64,000 bases of DNA, from contig NZ_RJUL01000012.1 of the NCBI RefSeq assembly GCF_003751625.1, forward strand, positions 62,001 through 126,000, in the 5' to 3' direction. Origin of the DNA: Gallaecimonas pentaromativorans. GTDB taxonomy: Bacteria > Pseudomonadota > Gammaproteobacteria > Enterobacterales > Gallaecimonadaceae. The position numbers and the translations under genes were made by a program. The first letter of the stretch is position 1; each line of letters opens with the position of its first letter. Shown here one piece after another: positions 1 to 8,450 of this stretch. The notes below the pieces were generated by a model that saw nothing but the letters and a program-made list of their open reading frames with translations, had not been told where the DNA came from and made no database searches.

Positions 1-752
1 TGCGTTACGGCCTGCAGTGGTTTTTTAAAAACCGCTTTGGCAGCAAATCCGGCATCGGCTCACTGGGCACTCGGCCGCTGAGCTCACCCACCGATTACCT
101 GGCCAGCGCCACCTATGAGGTGTTTGACGCCACCGCTACCCGGCTACTGCTCAACACCCTGGCCTCTGACTCCAAGCTCAACGTGGTGTCCTCTCCCTCG
201 TTGATGGTGCTGGACAACCATACCGCTGCCATCCGGGTTGGCGATCAGGTGCCGGTACGCACCTCCCAGACCACCAACACCTCGTCTGACCTTGGCAACA
301 TCACCAGCACTATCCAGTTCAAGGACACCGGCGTACTGCTGGAAGTGACCCCGAGGGTCAATGCCGGCGGCATGGTGGTGCTGGACATCACCCAGGAGGT
401 CAACGACGTGGCCACCACCACCACCTCGGATATCGACTCGCCCACCATCACCCAGCGGCGCATCAATACCTCGGTGGCGGTGCAAAGCGGCGAGACCCTG
501 GTGCTGGGAGGCCTGATTCGCGACAACCGCAGCAACGACAGCAGCGGCGTGCCCGGCTTGCGCCAGGTGCCGGTGCTGGGCTGGCTGTTTGGCTCGGCCG
601 GGCGCAGCAATCAGCGCACCGAACTGGTGGTGATGATCACCCCCACCGCCGTCACCGACCGCGAAGAAGCGCGCCAGGTCACCCGCGAATACCGTAACAA
701 GTTAAAAGGGGTTACCTTCCCCGCCGGGGCCTTTGGCCACAAAGGTAACTGA
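1..752 (+). CDS. gspD: Type II secretion secretin GspD, C-terminal part (gene starts before the window)
   Basis: Reading frame 3 is open from the left edge, so about 249 C-terminal residues are present and the true start lies outside. The visible part contains the beta-domain typical of outer-membrane secretins: a stretch with NVVSSPSLMVLDN, then VGDQVPV, TGVLLEVTPRV, VQSGETLVLGGLI and VPVLGWLFGS, ending with a TELVVMITP block and a short basic tail. The RYGLQWFF segment at the start resembles the XpsD-type secretin branch. The protein should form the multimeric outer-membrane channel of a type II (or closely related) secretion machine. gspA and gspB lie 10 kb downstream. A pilus secretin such as MshL or PilQ is less likely because the C-terminal blocks are GspD-like. 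A strong terminator follows directly. Confidence 0.85.
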   Translation, partial: RYGLQWFFKNRFGSKSGIGSLGTRPLSSPTDYLASATYEVFDATATRLLLNTLASDSKLNVVSSPSLMVLDNHTAAIRVGDQVPVRTSQTTNTSSDLGNITSTIQFKDTGVLLEVTPRVNAGGMVVLDITQEVNDVATTTTSDIDSPTITQRRINTSVAVQSGETLVLGGLIRDNRSNDSSGVPGLRQVPVLGWLFGSAGRSNQRTELVVMITPTAVTDREEARQVTREYRNKLKGVTFPAGAFGHKGN

Positions 753-756
753 GCAA

Positions 757-792
757 AAAGGCCGCTGTATCCTTGTTGATACAGCGGCCTTT
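757..792 (+). terminator. Intrinsic terminator after gspD
   Basis: A perfect 15-bp stem (757-771 with 778-792) and a six-base loop begins 5 bases after the secretin stop codon and ends in TTT. It closes the secretin transcription unit, so the following large gene is probably transcribed from its own promoter. Confidence 0.85.
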
Positions 793-1143
793 CATTAAAT
801 AACCAGCGTTATCAAGGCGTTGGAAATCCCTCTCCCCCAGCCTGTAATGGCAGCCTAACAACCGCCCCCTCGCCGCCCGGCGGCAAAGTTAATAAACCAA
901 GCAAAATCAATCAGATAAAAACAAGGCATGAGTGTTGCGTTAATAGCGCCGGACATCGCCGGCGTTGGCCGGCAGGACTCGTTCGTTACGGGGATACAAG
1001 CAGTAGAGGGACGTCCCTGTCGAATGTACTTACCTCCCTCAAACCGGGATGGGCAGCAGAACCATGGCAGTGGGCACTGCACACCACGGCACCGGGAGAC
1101 CCAGGTCCACACCAGCATGCTGGCGTGGCCTTAGGAGGTGGAC
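793..1143 (+). promoter_or_regulatory. Long untranslated leader before the repeat protein
   Basis: No convincing gene lies in this stretch of about 350 bases. It contains an AT-rich part (about 885-930) that could hold the promoter, a GCCGG/CCGGC hairpin near 957-973, and a perfect 12-bp palindrome AGGGACGTCCCT at 1007-1018. A strong Shine-Dalgarno AGGAGG at 1133-1138 lies 5 bases before the ATG at 1144. I looked for the c-di-GMP riboswitch core here and did not find it. The length and the hairpins suggest a regulatory leader, but no known class is recognised. Confidence 0.4.
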
Positions 1144-4100
1144 ATGCGAAATTCCCTTTCAGGCAAAAGATGGCCAACTTTCTGGAAAAAAACCAGATGG
1201 TTGGCCGCCGCGGCGCTCGCCCTTGGGGTGGGGGTCACGGTTTACGCCGTGCACGACAACGGGCTCTTTGAGCTCGACGGCAACACGGTGGTTAACACCC
1301 CAGGCCTTGACGATGCCGAGAGCATCTATGCCAAGGTGATGGGGGACCCGACAGCAGCAGGCACCTATTCGGAGGACTTCTCTTTTGACGACTTCTCCCC
1401 AGACCCGACCTACTTCGGCCAAGGGGACAAAGATATCCAGAACGTTTCCCAGTGGGAATGTACGCAGCCCAACAACGTTGGGCCCAAATTCAACATCCTT
1501 AACGGCTTCTCCGGCGCCTACCAGATGATGGTGGACGGCCAGCCCCACACCCTGCTGGTGGCCGGGGCCGACCGGGAAAGCAACAACGGCAGTGCCAACG
1601 TCGGTATCTGGCTGTTCCAGGGCGTAGTGGGTTGCGACCCGCTCTCCGGCCTTGGCTTCCAGGGCCAGAAAACCGATGGCGACATCCTGCTGGTATCCGA
1701 GTTTACCGGTGGCGGTAAAATCTCCACCATCATCGCCTACCGCTGGATAGACCCCGACGGGGTGCCCGACACCGGCGACGAAGTGCTGGGGCAACTGATT
1801 GACCCGGACAACTCGGTCGCCTTGACCGGCACCTACAACGGTGACGAAATCATCAATGAAGATGACCCCTTCATCTCAGGGACAGACTGCACCGCCACCG
1901 CGCCCGACCACCACAGCACCGGTAGCCCGGACTTGTGTGCCTCGGTCAACGCCAGCAACATCACCCCCGCCTGGACCACCGATGTACGTCAGCCGGGCCA
2001 GTACTTTGAAGCCGGGGTGGATTTGACGGCGCTGCTGGGGCTTGGCAACCAGGTGTGCTTTAACTCCTTCTTGCTGGAAACCCGCTCATCGTTTGAGACC
2101 GGGGCCGATCTTAAAGACTTTGTCGGTGGCCAGCTCAACACCTGCGGCACCATCACTATCGTCAAGGTGGCCGAGTCTTTGGCTGATTACCTCAGTAAAG
2201 AGGGCAGTTTCGACTTCGACTTCACCTACCCCGATGCCAGCTCAGACAGCTTCACCCTCAACACCACCGATGCCCAGCCCAGTGCTCAGAAATCCTATCT
2301 GTCACTGTTCCCCGGCAGCTATCAGGTGGATGAGAGCAGCTTGTCCGGCAACTTTGTATTCAGCGACGTCAGTTGTACCGGCGCCACCGATTACACCGCC
2401 AGCAATTCCGCCAACACCGGCGGCAATTCGGCGCTGGACATCACTCTGGGCCTGGGTGACAACGTCACTTGTACCTACACCAACACCATCGCCCCTGGGC
2501 CCGGTGTGGTAACCATCAACAAGGTAGTGCTGGCCGGTGATACCGCCACCAGCTTCGGCTTTACCACCGACCTTGGCATTCCTTTGGCCTTTAACCTGAC
2601 CGACGGCGGCTCAACCCAATACACCGCCGACGCCAGTGATACACCCTACTCCGTTACCGAGACGGTACCGGCCGGTTGGGAGCTGGACTCCATCTCCTGC
2701 TCCATCCTCAACAGCGACCCCCTGGGTAGCTACCAAATCAACGGCAATACCGCCAACATCACCATCCTCGATGGCGACGAGTTCGACTGTACCTTCTACA
2801 ACAAAGAGAAACCCAAGCTGCGCCTGGTCAAACAGGTGGTTAACGACAACGGCGGCACCGCCACTGCCAGCGATTGGCAGCTGAGCGCCACCGGCAGCGG
2901 CGGCTTCAACGGCAACGGCGACACCGGCTTTAACTATGTCGACGCCAACACCAGTTATGCCCTGAGCGAAAACGGCCCCAGCGGCTACAGCGCCTCGGCC
3001 TGGGTATGCGACGGTGGCAACCAAAGCGGTGCCAGCATCAGCCTCGACTACGGCGAGGTGGTCACTTGTACCATCACCAACGACGACATCTCACCGACCC
3101 TGACCCTGGTTAAAACCGTGATCAACGATAACGGCGGCACCTTGCAGGTCAGCGACTTCCCGCTGTTTATCGACGCTATGCAAGTGACCAGCGGCGCGGT
3201 TAACAACGTGGATGCCGGCAGTCACAACGCCTCTGAAACTCAGCAACCGGGCTATACCGCCGGCAACTGGGGTGGCGATTGTGCCAGTGATGGTTCCGTG
3301 ACCTTGGCCCTGGCCGAGAACAAAGTCTGTACCATCACCAACGACGACCAACCGCCGAGCCTGACGCTCATTAAAGTGGTGGTAAACGACGACGGTGGCA
3401 CCGCGCTCGCCAGTGACTGGACCTTGTCTGCAACAGGCCCGGTTAACTTCAGCGGCGCTGGCCCCAATGTCAGCAACAGCAACGTGGCGGCAGGCAGTTA
3501 TGACTTGTCCGAAAACGGTCCGGCAGGTTATGCCGCCTCCGACTGGGTCTGCTTAGGTGGCACTCAGAACGATGGCGACACCGTCACCCTGGCCCTTGGC
3601 GAGTCTGCGGTCTGTACCATCACCAACGACGACATCGCACCGACCCTGACCCTGGTTAAAACCGTGATCAACGATAACGGCGGTACCTTGCAGGTCAGCG
3701 ACTTCCCGCTGTTTATCAGCGGCAACCCGGCCATCAGTGGCCAAAGCAACACCCTGAGCGCCGGTAGCTACACTGCCTCCGAAATCCAACAGTTCGGCTA
3801 TCAAGCTGGCAGTTGGGGTGGCGATTGCGCCGCCGATGGTTCAGTGACTTTGGCACTTGCTGAAAACAAAACCTGTACCATCACCAACGACGACATTGCT
3901 CCCACTCTGACTCTTATCAAGGTGGTAGTGAATGACAACGGCGGTACCCTGCAGGTTGGCGACTTCCCGCTCTTTATTGATGCGACCCAAGTCACCAGTG
4001 GCCAAAGCAACACCCTGAATGCCGGCAACTACAGCGCGTCTGAAACCCAGCAATATGGCTATAGCGCCAGTGGCTGGAGCGGCGATTGCGCAGTGGATGG

Positions 4101-5853
4101 CAGCGTCAGCCTGAGCGTGGGCGAAAACAAAACCTGCACTATTACCAACGACGACATTGCGCCGAACCTGACCCTTATCAAGGTCGTGATCAATGACAAC
4201 GGCGGTACCTTGCAGGTCAGTGACTTCCCGCTCTTTATCGACGCCATGCAGGTCACCAGTGGCCAAAGCAACAACCTGAGTGCCGGTAGCTACACCGCGT
4301 CTGAAACCCAACAGTTCGGCTATCAAGCCAGCAGTTGGAGCGGCGACTGCGCTGCTAACGGTTCGGTCAGCCTGAGTGTTGGCGACAGTAAAACCTGTAC
4401 CATCACCAACGACGACATTTCACCCACTCTGACCCTTATCAAAGTGGTGGTGAATGACGACGGCGGTACCCTGCAGGTTGGTGACTTCCCGCTCTTTATT
4501 GACGCCATGCAGGTCACCAGTGGCCAAAGCAACAACGTCAATGCCGGTAGTTACAACGCCTTTGAAACCCAGCAACCGGGCTATGCCGCCGGCAGCTGGA
4601 CAGGGGATTGCGCCGGTGACGGCTCGGTCAGCCTGAGCGTGGGTGAAAACAAAACCTGTACTATCACCAACAACGACATCGCGCCGCGCCTGCGGGTCAT
4701 CAAATACCTTGATCCCACAGACGATGGTGGCCTGTTCAACCTTTACATCGACGGCGGCCTGTACGCCTCTGATGTAGGCCATAACGGCACCAACGGCTTC
4801 GTCAATGTCCTGGCCAACGCCCAGCACACCGTCAGCGAACAGGCTGGTAGCAATACCAACCTCGACAGCTATGACGCCACCATCGGCGGCGACTGCGCAG
4901 CAGACGGCACCATTACCCTGGGTCTGGACCAAGAAGGCACCTGTACCATTACCAACGTCAAACGCGGTATGGCAGAGGTGATCAAAACCGTAAACGGCTT
5001 GCCGCTGATGGCGGGCGAGGCCTATACCTTTGAGATCCGCCTCGGTGACGGTACTGGCGGCGCCATTGCCAGCGCCACCGCCAGTGGCCCGCTGGGTAAC
5101 GGCGAAGCGGTGAGCTTCAGCTGTAACGGCACCACCGAGAACTGCGTCAATGTGGACGGCATGGCCAAGCTGAAAGTGAACGTGCAGTACGCTTTCTGCG
5201 AAACCAACATGCTGCCCGGCTGGGCTAACACCAGCCTCGACGGTGACACCTGGTTCGTACCGGGTGGCGGCAACCCCGACGTGGATAACTCCACCGAATG
5301 TATTGCCTTCACCCTGAGCGCCGGTGAAACCCGTAGCTTTAACATCGAAGACACACCGCCTCCCGGTGGCGACGCCAGGACTATCGGTTTCTGGAAAAAC
5401 CACACCAGCTGCGACGGCCGTGGTAACCAGGATGCCGTTCTGGATGCCAACCTGCCCATCACCCTGTACCCCGGCTTTGTCATCGGTAACCCGATGAACC
5501 TGGATGGTGACAGTGGTGACCAGGAAGCCTGCCCGTTTGCGGTAGACCTGTTGGATAAACGCTTGGTTGCCGACCCGGATGTGGTTCGTGACGGTAAGAA
5601 AAATGCTGGCGATGCCGCCTATGGCCTGGCTGCCCAGTATGTGGCTTACCTGCTGAACCAAAACGCCGGTGCCGGTACCTGCCCTGCCGCCAGCAGCGCC
5701 GCTGCCCAGGCAGCCACTCTGCTGCAAAGCATCAGCTTTGATGGCAGCAAGGTCTACTTCAAAGGAGGTAAAGGGAAAGGTGATGCCGCCCTGGCCAACA
5801 GCCTGGCCGGTACTCTGGATGCCTACAACAACAATAACCTCTGCCCGCAGTAA
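1144..5853 (+). CDS. Large exported prealbumin-like repeat protein
   Basis: The protein has 1569 residues. The ATG at 1144 is preferred over the in-frame GTG at 1138 because AGGAGG ends 5 bases before it. The N-terminus is a basic stretch (RNSLSGKRWPTFWKKTRW) followed by a hydrophobic segment (AAAALALGVGVTVYAV), i.e. a long signal sequence or anchor. About 300 residues of unrecognised N-terminal domain follow. Then come roughly ten to eleven beta-rich modules of 85-100 residues, each starting with a (L/V)xLxKxV(V/I)ND(N/D)GG-type strand and ending with CTITNDD, with a Cys pair per module that probably forms a disulfide. This resembles the prealbumin-like/SpaA-type folds of surface proteins. 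The C-terminal region begins with a GFWKNH motif. It is probably a surface or secreted structural or adhesive protein. Neighbouring T2SS genes suggest the export route (inference). Its binding target is unknown. Confidence 0.85.
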   Translation: MRNSLSGKRWPTFWKKTRWLAAAALALGVGVTVYAVHDNGLFELDGNTVVNTPGLDDAESIYAKVMGDPTAAGTYSEDFSFDDFSPDPTYFGQGDKDIQNVSQWECTQPNNVGPKFNILNGFSGAYQMMVDGQPHTLLVAGADRESNNGSANVGIWLFQGVVGCDPLSGLGFQGQKTDGDILLVSEFTGGGKISTIIAYRWIDPDGVPDTGDEVLGQLIDPDNSVALTGTYNGDEIINEDDPFISGTDCTATAPDHHSTGSPDLCASVNASNITPAWTTDVRQPGQYFEAGVDLTALLGLGNQVCFNSFLLETRSSFETGADLKDFVGGQLNTCGTITIVKVAESLADYLSKEGSFDFDFTYPDASSDSFTLNTTDAQPSAQKSYLSLFPGSYQVDESSLSGNFVFSDVSCTGATDYTASNSANTGGNSALDITLGLGDNVTCTYTNTIAPGPGVVTINKVVLAGDTATSFGFTTDLGIPLAFNLTDGGSTQYTADASDTPYSVTETVPAGWELDSISCSILNSDPLGSYQINGNTANITILDGDEFDCTFYNKEKPKLRLVKQVVNDNGGTATASDWQLSATGSGGFNGNGDTGFNYVDANTSYALSENGPSGYSASAWVCDGGNQSGASISLDYGEVVTCTITNDDISPTLTLVKTVINDNGGTLQVSDFPLFIDAMQVTSGAVNNVDAGSHNASETQQPGYTAGNWGGDCASDGSVTLALAENKVCTITNDDQPPSLTLIKVVVNDDGGTALASDWTLSATGPVNFSGAGPNVSNSNVAAGSYDLSENGPAGYAASDWVCLGGTQNDGDTVTLALGESAVCTITNDDIAPTLTLVKTVINDNGGTLQVSDFPLFISGNPAISGQSNTLSAGSYTASEIQQFGYQAGSWGGDCAADGSVTLALAENKTCTITNDDIAPTLTLIKVVVNDNGGTLQVGDFPLFIDATQVTSGQSNTLNAGNYSASETQQYGYSASGWSGDCAVDGSVSLSVGENKTCTITNDDIAPNLTLIKVVINDNGGTLQVSDFPLFIDAMQVTSGQSNNLSAGSYTASETQQFGYQASSWSGDCAANGSVSLSVGDSKTCTITNDDISPTLTLIKVVVNDDGGTLQVGDFPLFIDAMQVTSGQSNNVNAGSYNAFETQQPGYAAGSWTGDCAGDGSVSLSVGENKTCTITNNDIAPRLRVIKYLDPTDDGGLFNLYIDGGLYASDVGHNGTNGFVNVLANAQHTVSEQAGSNTNLDSYDATIGGDCAADGTITLGLDQEGTCTITNVKRGMAEVIKTVNGLPLMAGEAYTFEIRLGDGTGGAIASATASGPLGNGEAVSFSCNGTTENCVNVDGMAKLKVNVQYAFCETNMLPGWANTSLDGDTWFVPGGGNPDVDNSTECIAFTLSAGETRSFNIEDTPPPGGDARTIGFWKNHTSCDGRGNQDAVLDANLPITLYPGFVIGNPMNLDGDSGDQEACPFAVDLLDKRLVADPDVVRDGKKNAGDAAYGLAAQYVAYLLNQNAGAGTCPAASSAAAQAATLLQSISFDGSKVYFKGGKGKGDAALANSLAGTLDAYNNNNLCPQ
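3095..4690 (+). repeat. Near-identical tandem repeats of about 258 bp inside the repeat protein gene
   Basis: Module starts recur near 3095, 3358, 3647, 3905, 4163, 4421 and 4681. From 3647 onward the period is 255-258 bp (85-86 residues). The modules starting near 3095, 3647, 3905, 4163 and 4421 share long identical stretches, for example around GGCGGTACC-TTGCAGGT and the ACCATCACCAACGACGAC end. The 3358 module is a divergent type (with ASDWTLSATG). This organisation favours gain or loss of modules by recombination and could cause assembly errors. Confidence 0.85.
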
Positions 5854-5866
5854 CGGCAGACCTCAT

Positions 5867-5897
5867 AAAAACGGCGGGTTAAACCCGCCGTTTTTTT
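5867..5897. terminator. Bidirectional terminator between convergent genes
   Basis: The stem CGGCGGG / CCCGCCG with a TTAAA loop is flanked by A5 on the left and T7 on the right, so it can end transcription from both directions. It overlaps the stop codon of the minus-strand metalloprotease gene. Confidence 0.85.
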
Positions 5898-8070
5898 ATT
5901 TGTTGCGGCCCTTGCCGCCACCACCGGTGGAACCGCCACTGGTGCTGCCGGAACTGCTGGCCACACCTATAGTGACCGTGGCACTGGCCGAGGCGGTGCC
6001 GTCGGTGACGGTGTAGCTGAAGCTGTCGCCGTTTTTAAAGTTACGGGCCGGGGTGTAAATCAGGTTGTTGCCGCTCTGGGTGACGCTGCCCTTGCTGCCT
6101 TGGGTAAAGCTGCTGATGGACAGGGTGTCGCCGTCGGCGTCGGTATCGTTACTCAGTACCGCAATCACCACGCTGCTGCCGCTGGTGGTGGCGCTGTCGT
6201 TGTTGGCAACCGGCGCACTGTTGGTGCTGGAGGCCGGGTTATCCACCACATAGGTGGCGCTGCTGCTGACGCTGTTTTGGTGCTGGCTGGCACTGACTTG
6301 CACAGTGTAAAAGCCGTCCACCGCCGTGCTGGCAGAGCTCACCACCAGGGTGGTGCTGGCACTGCTGCCGGGGGCAAGGCTCAGGCTGCTGGCGCCCAGG
6401 GTGGCGGACCAGCCGCTTGGCAGGGATTTGGCCAGGCTAACGGTACCGGTGGCACAAGCGGCAGAATCGTTATTGGTGACACTGACGGTATAGGTGGCTG
6501 CGCTACCAGCGGCCAGCCAAGGGCTTTGACCGGGGCTCAGCACCACCGATGGGGCCTTGGCGACGCAGCTGTCGGCGCTGCTGCCAGAGGCAATCACCGA
6601 GACCTCGGCGGTGTCGCCACCGGCGCTCAGGGTATCGACCTGCACATTGCCGCTCTGGTAGCTGTAACCGGCCACCAGGGCTGGGTCGTAAAAGTCGGTG
6701 TTGGTGGTGCCAGAACCCGGGGTCATGTCCAGCAGGTACTGGGCATTGCCGTTGCTGGGGTCCACTTCGTGGAACACCACGCCGTTTTCAAAGTTGGCGG
6801 TGGCCAGGCTGCTGTCCAGCCCGGTGGGCTGGCGGTAGCTCAGGTAGTAATAGGTGCCATCGCCCTTGGCGATTTTGATGGCTTTTTCGTAGCCGCTGGT
6901 GCCGGCATAACCGCCCAGGGTATAGACGCCGCCGTTGCTGGCATCGGTAACATTGAGCCAGCCCAATGCCTCACGGTTACGGGCGCCGAACAGGGCCAGG
7001 CCTTTGCCCATGGGGTCGGTGATGTCGCCGTATTCGGAGCTGGTGCAGCTGCTGCCTTCAACGTTGGCGCCGCATTCCAGGGCGTGGGCGTGGTACAGAC
7101 CCATGCCGTGGCCCATTTCGTGGGTGATGATCTGCCAGTTGGCCACCTGGCCGTTAATGAGGGACACCGCCGGGTTGCCACCCACGGTAGACAGGCCGGT
7201 AAAGCCGCAGCTGCTGGTTTTGGGGGTAATGAACACGTAACGGCTGTAAGCGCTCAAATCCACGCCATTGGCGCTGGCCGCTTCTTTAAAGGCCGGTACC
7301 ACGGTATTGAAATCGCACTGGCTGGAGCTGACCCCCAAGGTGTACCAGCCGTAAACGTCGCCGCTCAGCCAAGCCTTGTTCTGGGCGTTTTCCATGATCA
7401 CGTCGTTAACGGTGCCAAACACCAGGCTGTTGATGGCGTCTTTGGTCCAAGGCTGCTGGGGGTCGTCGCTGAAGTTGGCCAGCACCACCAGGGTCTTTTG
7501 CTCGCCGGTCACGGTACCAGAAGCGCCGGCAGTGCCGCCGTTACTGGTGGTGGTGCTGCCGTCGGCGGCCATCACCAGGATGTTGCTGTCGTCCACCAGC
7601 ATTTCGCTGCCCAGCATGGCGCCGCCGAGCTGCACTTCACCTTTGCCACTCAGTTTGCCAAGGCCTTTGCCCTTGAGGGGGATCTGGTCGCCAAAGGGGG
7701 TATTGAGCAGGTACTGGTGACTGAAACTGCCGTCTTCGTGGTCGGCCACCAGGGTTTGTACTTCCCCACTCATGGCCACAGGTTGCTCCAGGTAGGCCAG
7801 CACCGACGCGTCCAGCCCTTGTTGTTTGCCAGCCGGTATCAGCAGCTCCACCGCCGCTTGCGGGTCGTTGTCGGCCAGGGCCAGCAAGGCTTGCTGGCGG
7901 GCCTGGGCTTTGGCTTCCAGGCCGTGGGCCTTGCCATTGGCATGGCTGTTTTTAATGAGTTTGACCAGATCCTGGGTCAAATCCCGTGCGTTATCGGCAG
8001 GGGCGGCGCCATAGGCGGTGGCAGACATCAATAGGGCAGCGGATAGCAGGCTAAGGGCTGGACGTTTCAA
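5896..8070 (-). CDS. Secreted zinc metalloprotease, gametolysin (M11)-like, with C-terminal Ig-like domains
   Basis: The protein has 724 residues and a TTG start at 8070 with Shine-Dalgarno GGAG 6 bases upstream. Residues 1-22 form a signal peptide ending in AYGA. A propeptide-like region follows. The catalytic domain spans about residues 190-470 and carries a zinc motif HExxHxxGxxH: H317, E318, H321 and H327, with a DPMG Met-turn candidate near 352-355. About residues 500-610 resemble an NEW3/Ig-like domain, and residues 620-705 a cadherin-like domain (PVANNDSATTSG, DTDADGDTLSI). The tail is Ser/Gly-rich and ends GGGGKGRNK. This is the layout of a type II secretion substrate that degrades extracellular or matrix proteins. 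Expression appears to be under a c-di-GMP riboswitch (8094-8226). The substrate is unknown. Confidence 0.9.
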   Translation of the reverse strand: MKRPALSLLSAALLMSATAYGAAPADNARDLTQDLVKLIKNSHANGKAHGLEAKAQARQQALLALADNDPQAAVELLIPAGKQQGLDASVLAYLEQPVAMSGEVQTLVADHEDGSFSHQYLLNTPFGDQIPLKGKGLGKLSGKGEVQLGGAMLGSEMLVDDSNILVMAADGSTTTSNGGTAGASGTVTGEQKTLVVLANFSDDPQQPWTKDAINSLVFGTVNDVIMENAQNKAWLSGDVYGWYTLGVSSSQCDFNTVVPAFKEAASANGVDLSAYSRYVFITPKTSSCGFTGLSTVGGNPAVSLINGQVANWQIITHEMGHGMGLYHAHALECGANVEGSSCTSSEYGDITDPMGKGLALFGARNREALGWLNVTDASNGGVYTLGGYAGTSGYEKAIKIAKGDGTYYYLSYRQPTGLDSSLATANFENGVVFHEVDPSNGNAQYLLDMTPGSGTTNTDFYDPALVAGYSYQSGNVQVDTLSAGGDTAEVSVIASGSSADSCVAKAPSVVLSPGQSPWLAAGSAATYTVSVTNNDSAACATGTVSLAKSLPSGWSATLGASSLSLAPGSSASTTLVVSSASTAVDGFYTVQVSASQHQNSVSSSATYVVDNPASSTNSAPVANNDSATTSGSSVVIAVLSNDTDADGDTLSISSFTQGSKGSVTQSGNNLIYTPARNFKNGDSFSYTVTDGTASASATVTIGVASSSGSTSGGSTGGGGKGRNK

Positions 8071-8093
8071 CAGGATCTCCTCATAAACAGCAG

Positions 8094-8226
8094 AGAAAGA
8101 TCCTCAAGCCAGCATAGGCCCGAAGCAGGGATTCTCTCTTTCGGCAGCCGGGCAACCCATAAGGGGCCCCTGGCTTTGCGACCTTCGGTTACCCGAAGTG
8201 TGCCTTTGTCAGGAGAGGATCTTTCT
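8094..8226 (-). ncRNA. c-di-GMP-I (GEMM) riboswitch in the metalloprotease leader
   Basis: Read on the minus strand, the leader contains the hallmarks of the GEMM-I aptamer. They are a GGCACAC segment (8198-8204), a P2 hairpin CTTCGG-GTAA-CCGAAG with a GNRA tetraloop, the core CGCAAAGCC (8172-8180), and a P3 strand GGTTGCCCGGCTGCCGA (8141-8157) that aligns with the family consensus GGTAGCCGGGTTACCGA with few differences. A perfect 12-bp pairing between 8215-8226 and 8094-8105 encloses the aptamer as a long P1-like helix. The 3' strand of that helix lies just before the TTG start region. cGAMP-binding members of the same fold (GEMM-Ib) cannot be excluded by eye. Confidence 0.85.
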
Positions 8227-8450
8227 TAGGTAAAATTGTCGCCTTGGAGGGTCCGGTTCCGCGGGTCAGCAGGGTCTGGCTGAAGGCAATAATTCCCGGC
8301 AGTTGGGCCAGGACGGCGTGAACATTAGCACGGGCTTATTGAATAAAAAATAAACAAGGCGGGGTGGGTGAGCCGATCAGATGCCTACTTTTCACGCAGC
8401 TGTCAGCTAACTCATTGACCGGCAACCACTTGGCCTGAGGGCTGCGATTT
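8227..8450 (-). promoter_or_regulatory. Probable promoter region of the riboswitch-controlled protease
   Basis: No gene is supported in this stretch. It should contain the promoter driving the riboswitch leader on the minus strand. AT-rich runs occur near 8225-8240 and 8336-8358, but no clear -35/-10 pair can be assigned. Confidence 0.3.

Noticed and set aside
1-752. MSHA pilus secretin MshL
   Set aside because: The C-terminal blocks and the RYGLQWFF segment fit GspD/XpsD-type secretins better, and gspA/gspB are nearby.
1062-1078. A sigma-54-like promoter (TGGCA...TGCA) before the repeat protein
   Set aside because: The GG-to-GC spacing is 11 bases instead of the required 10, so it does not meet the -24/-12 rule.
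930-1140. A second c-di-GMP riboswitch before the repeat protein
   Set aside because: The CGCAAAGCC core and the P3 consensus are missing.
3095-4690. Regular repeats considered as a CRISPR array
   Set aside because: The units are about 258 bp, in frame, and encode protein modules; there is no repeat-spacer pattern and no cas gene.
6100-8034. A 644-residue open frame on the plus strand opposite the metalloprotease
   Set aside because: It is rich in Gly/Ala/His with no family motif and is fully explained as the antisense shadow of the GC-rich protease gene.
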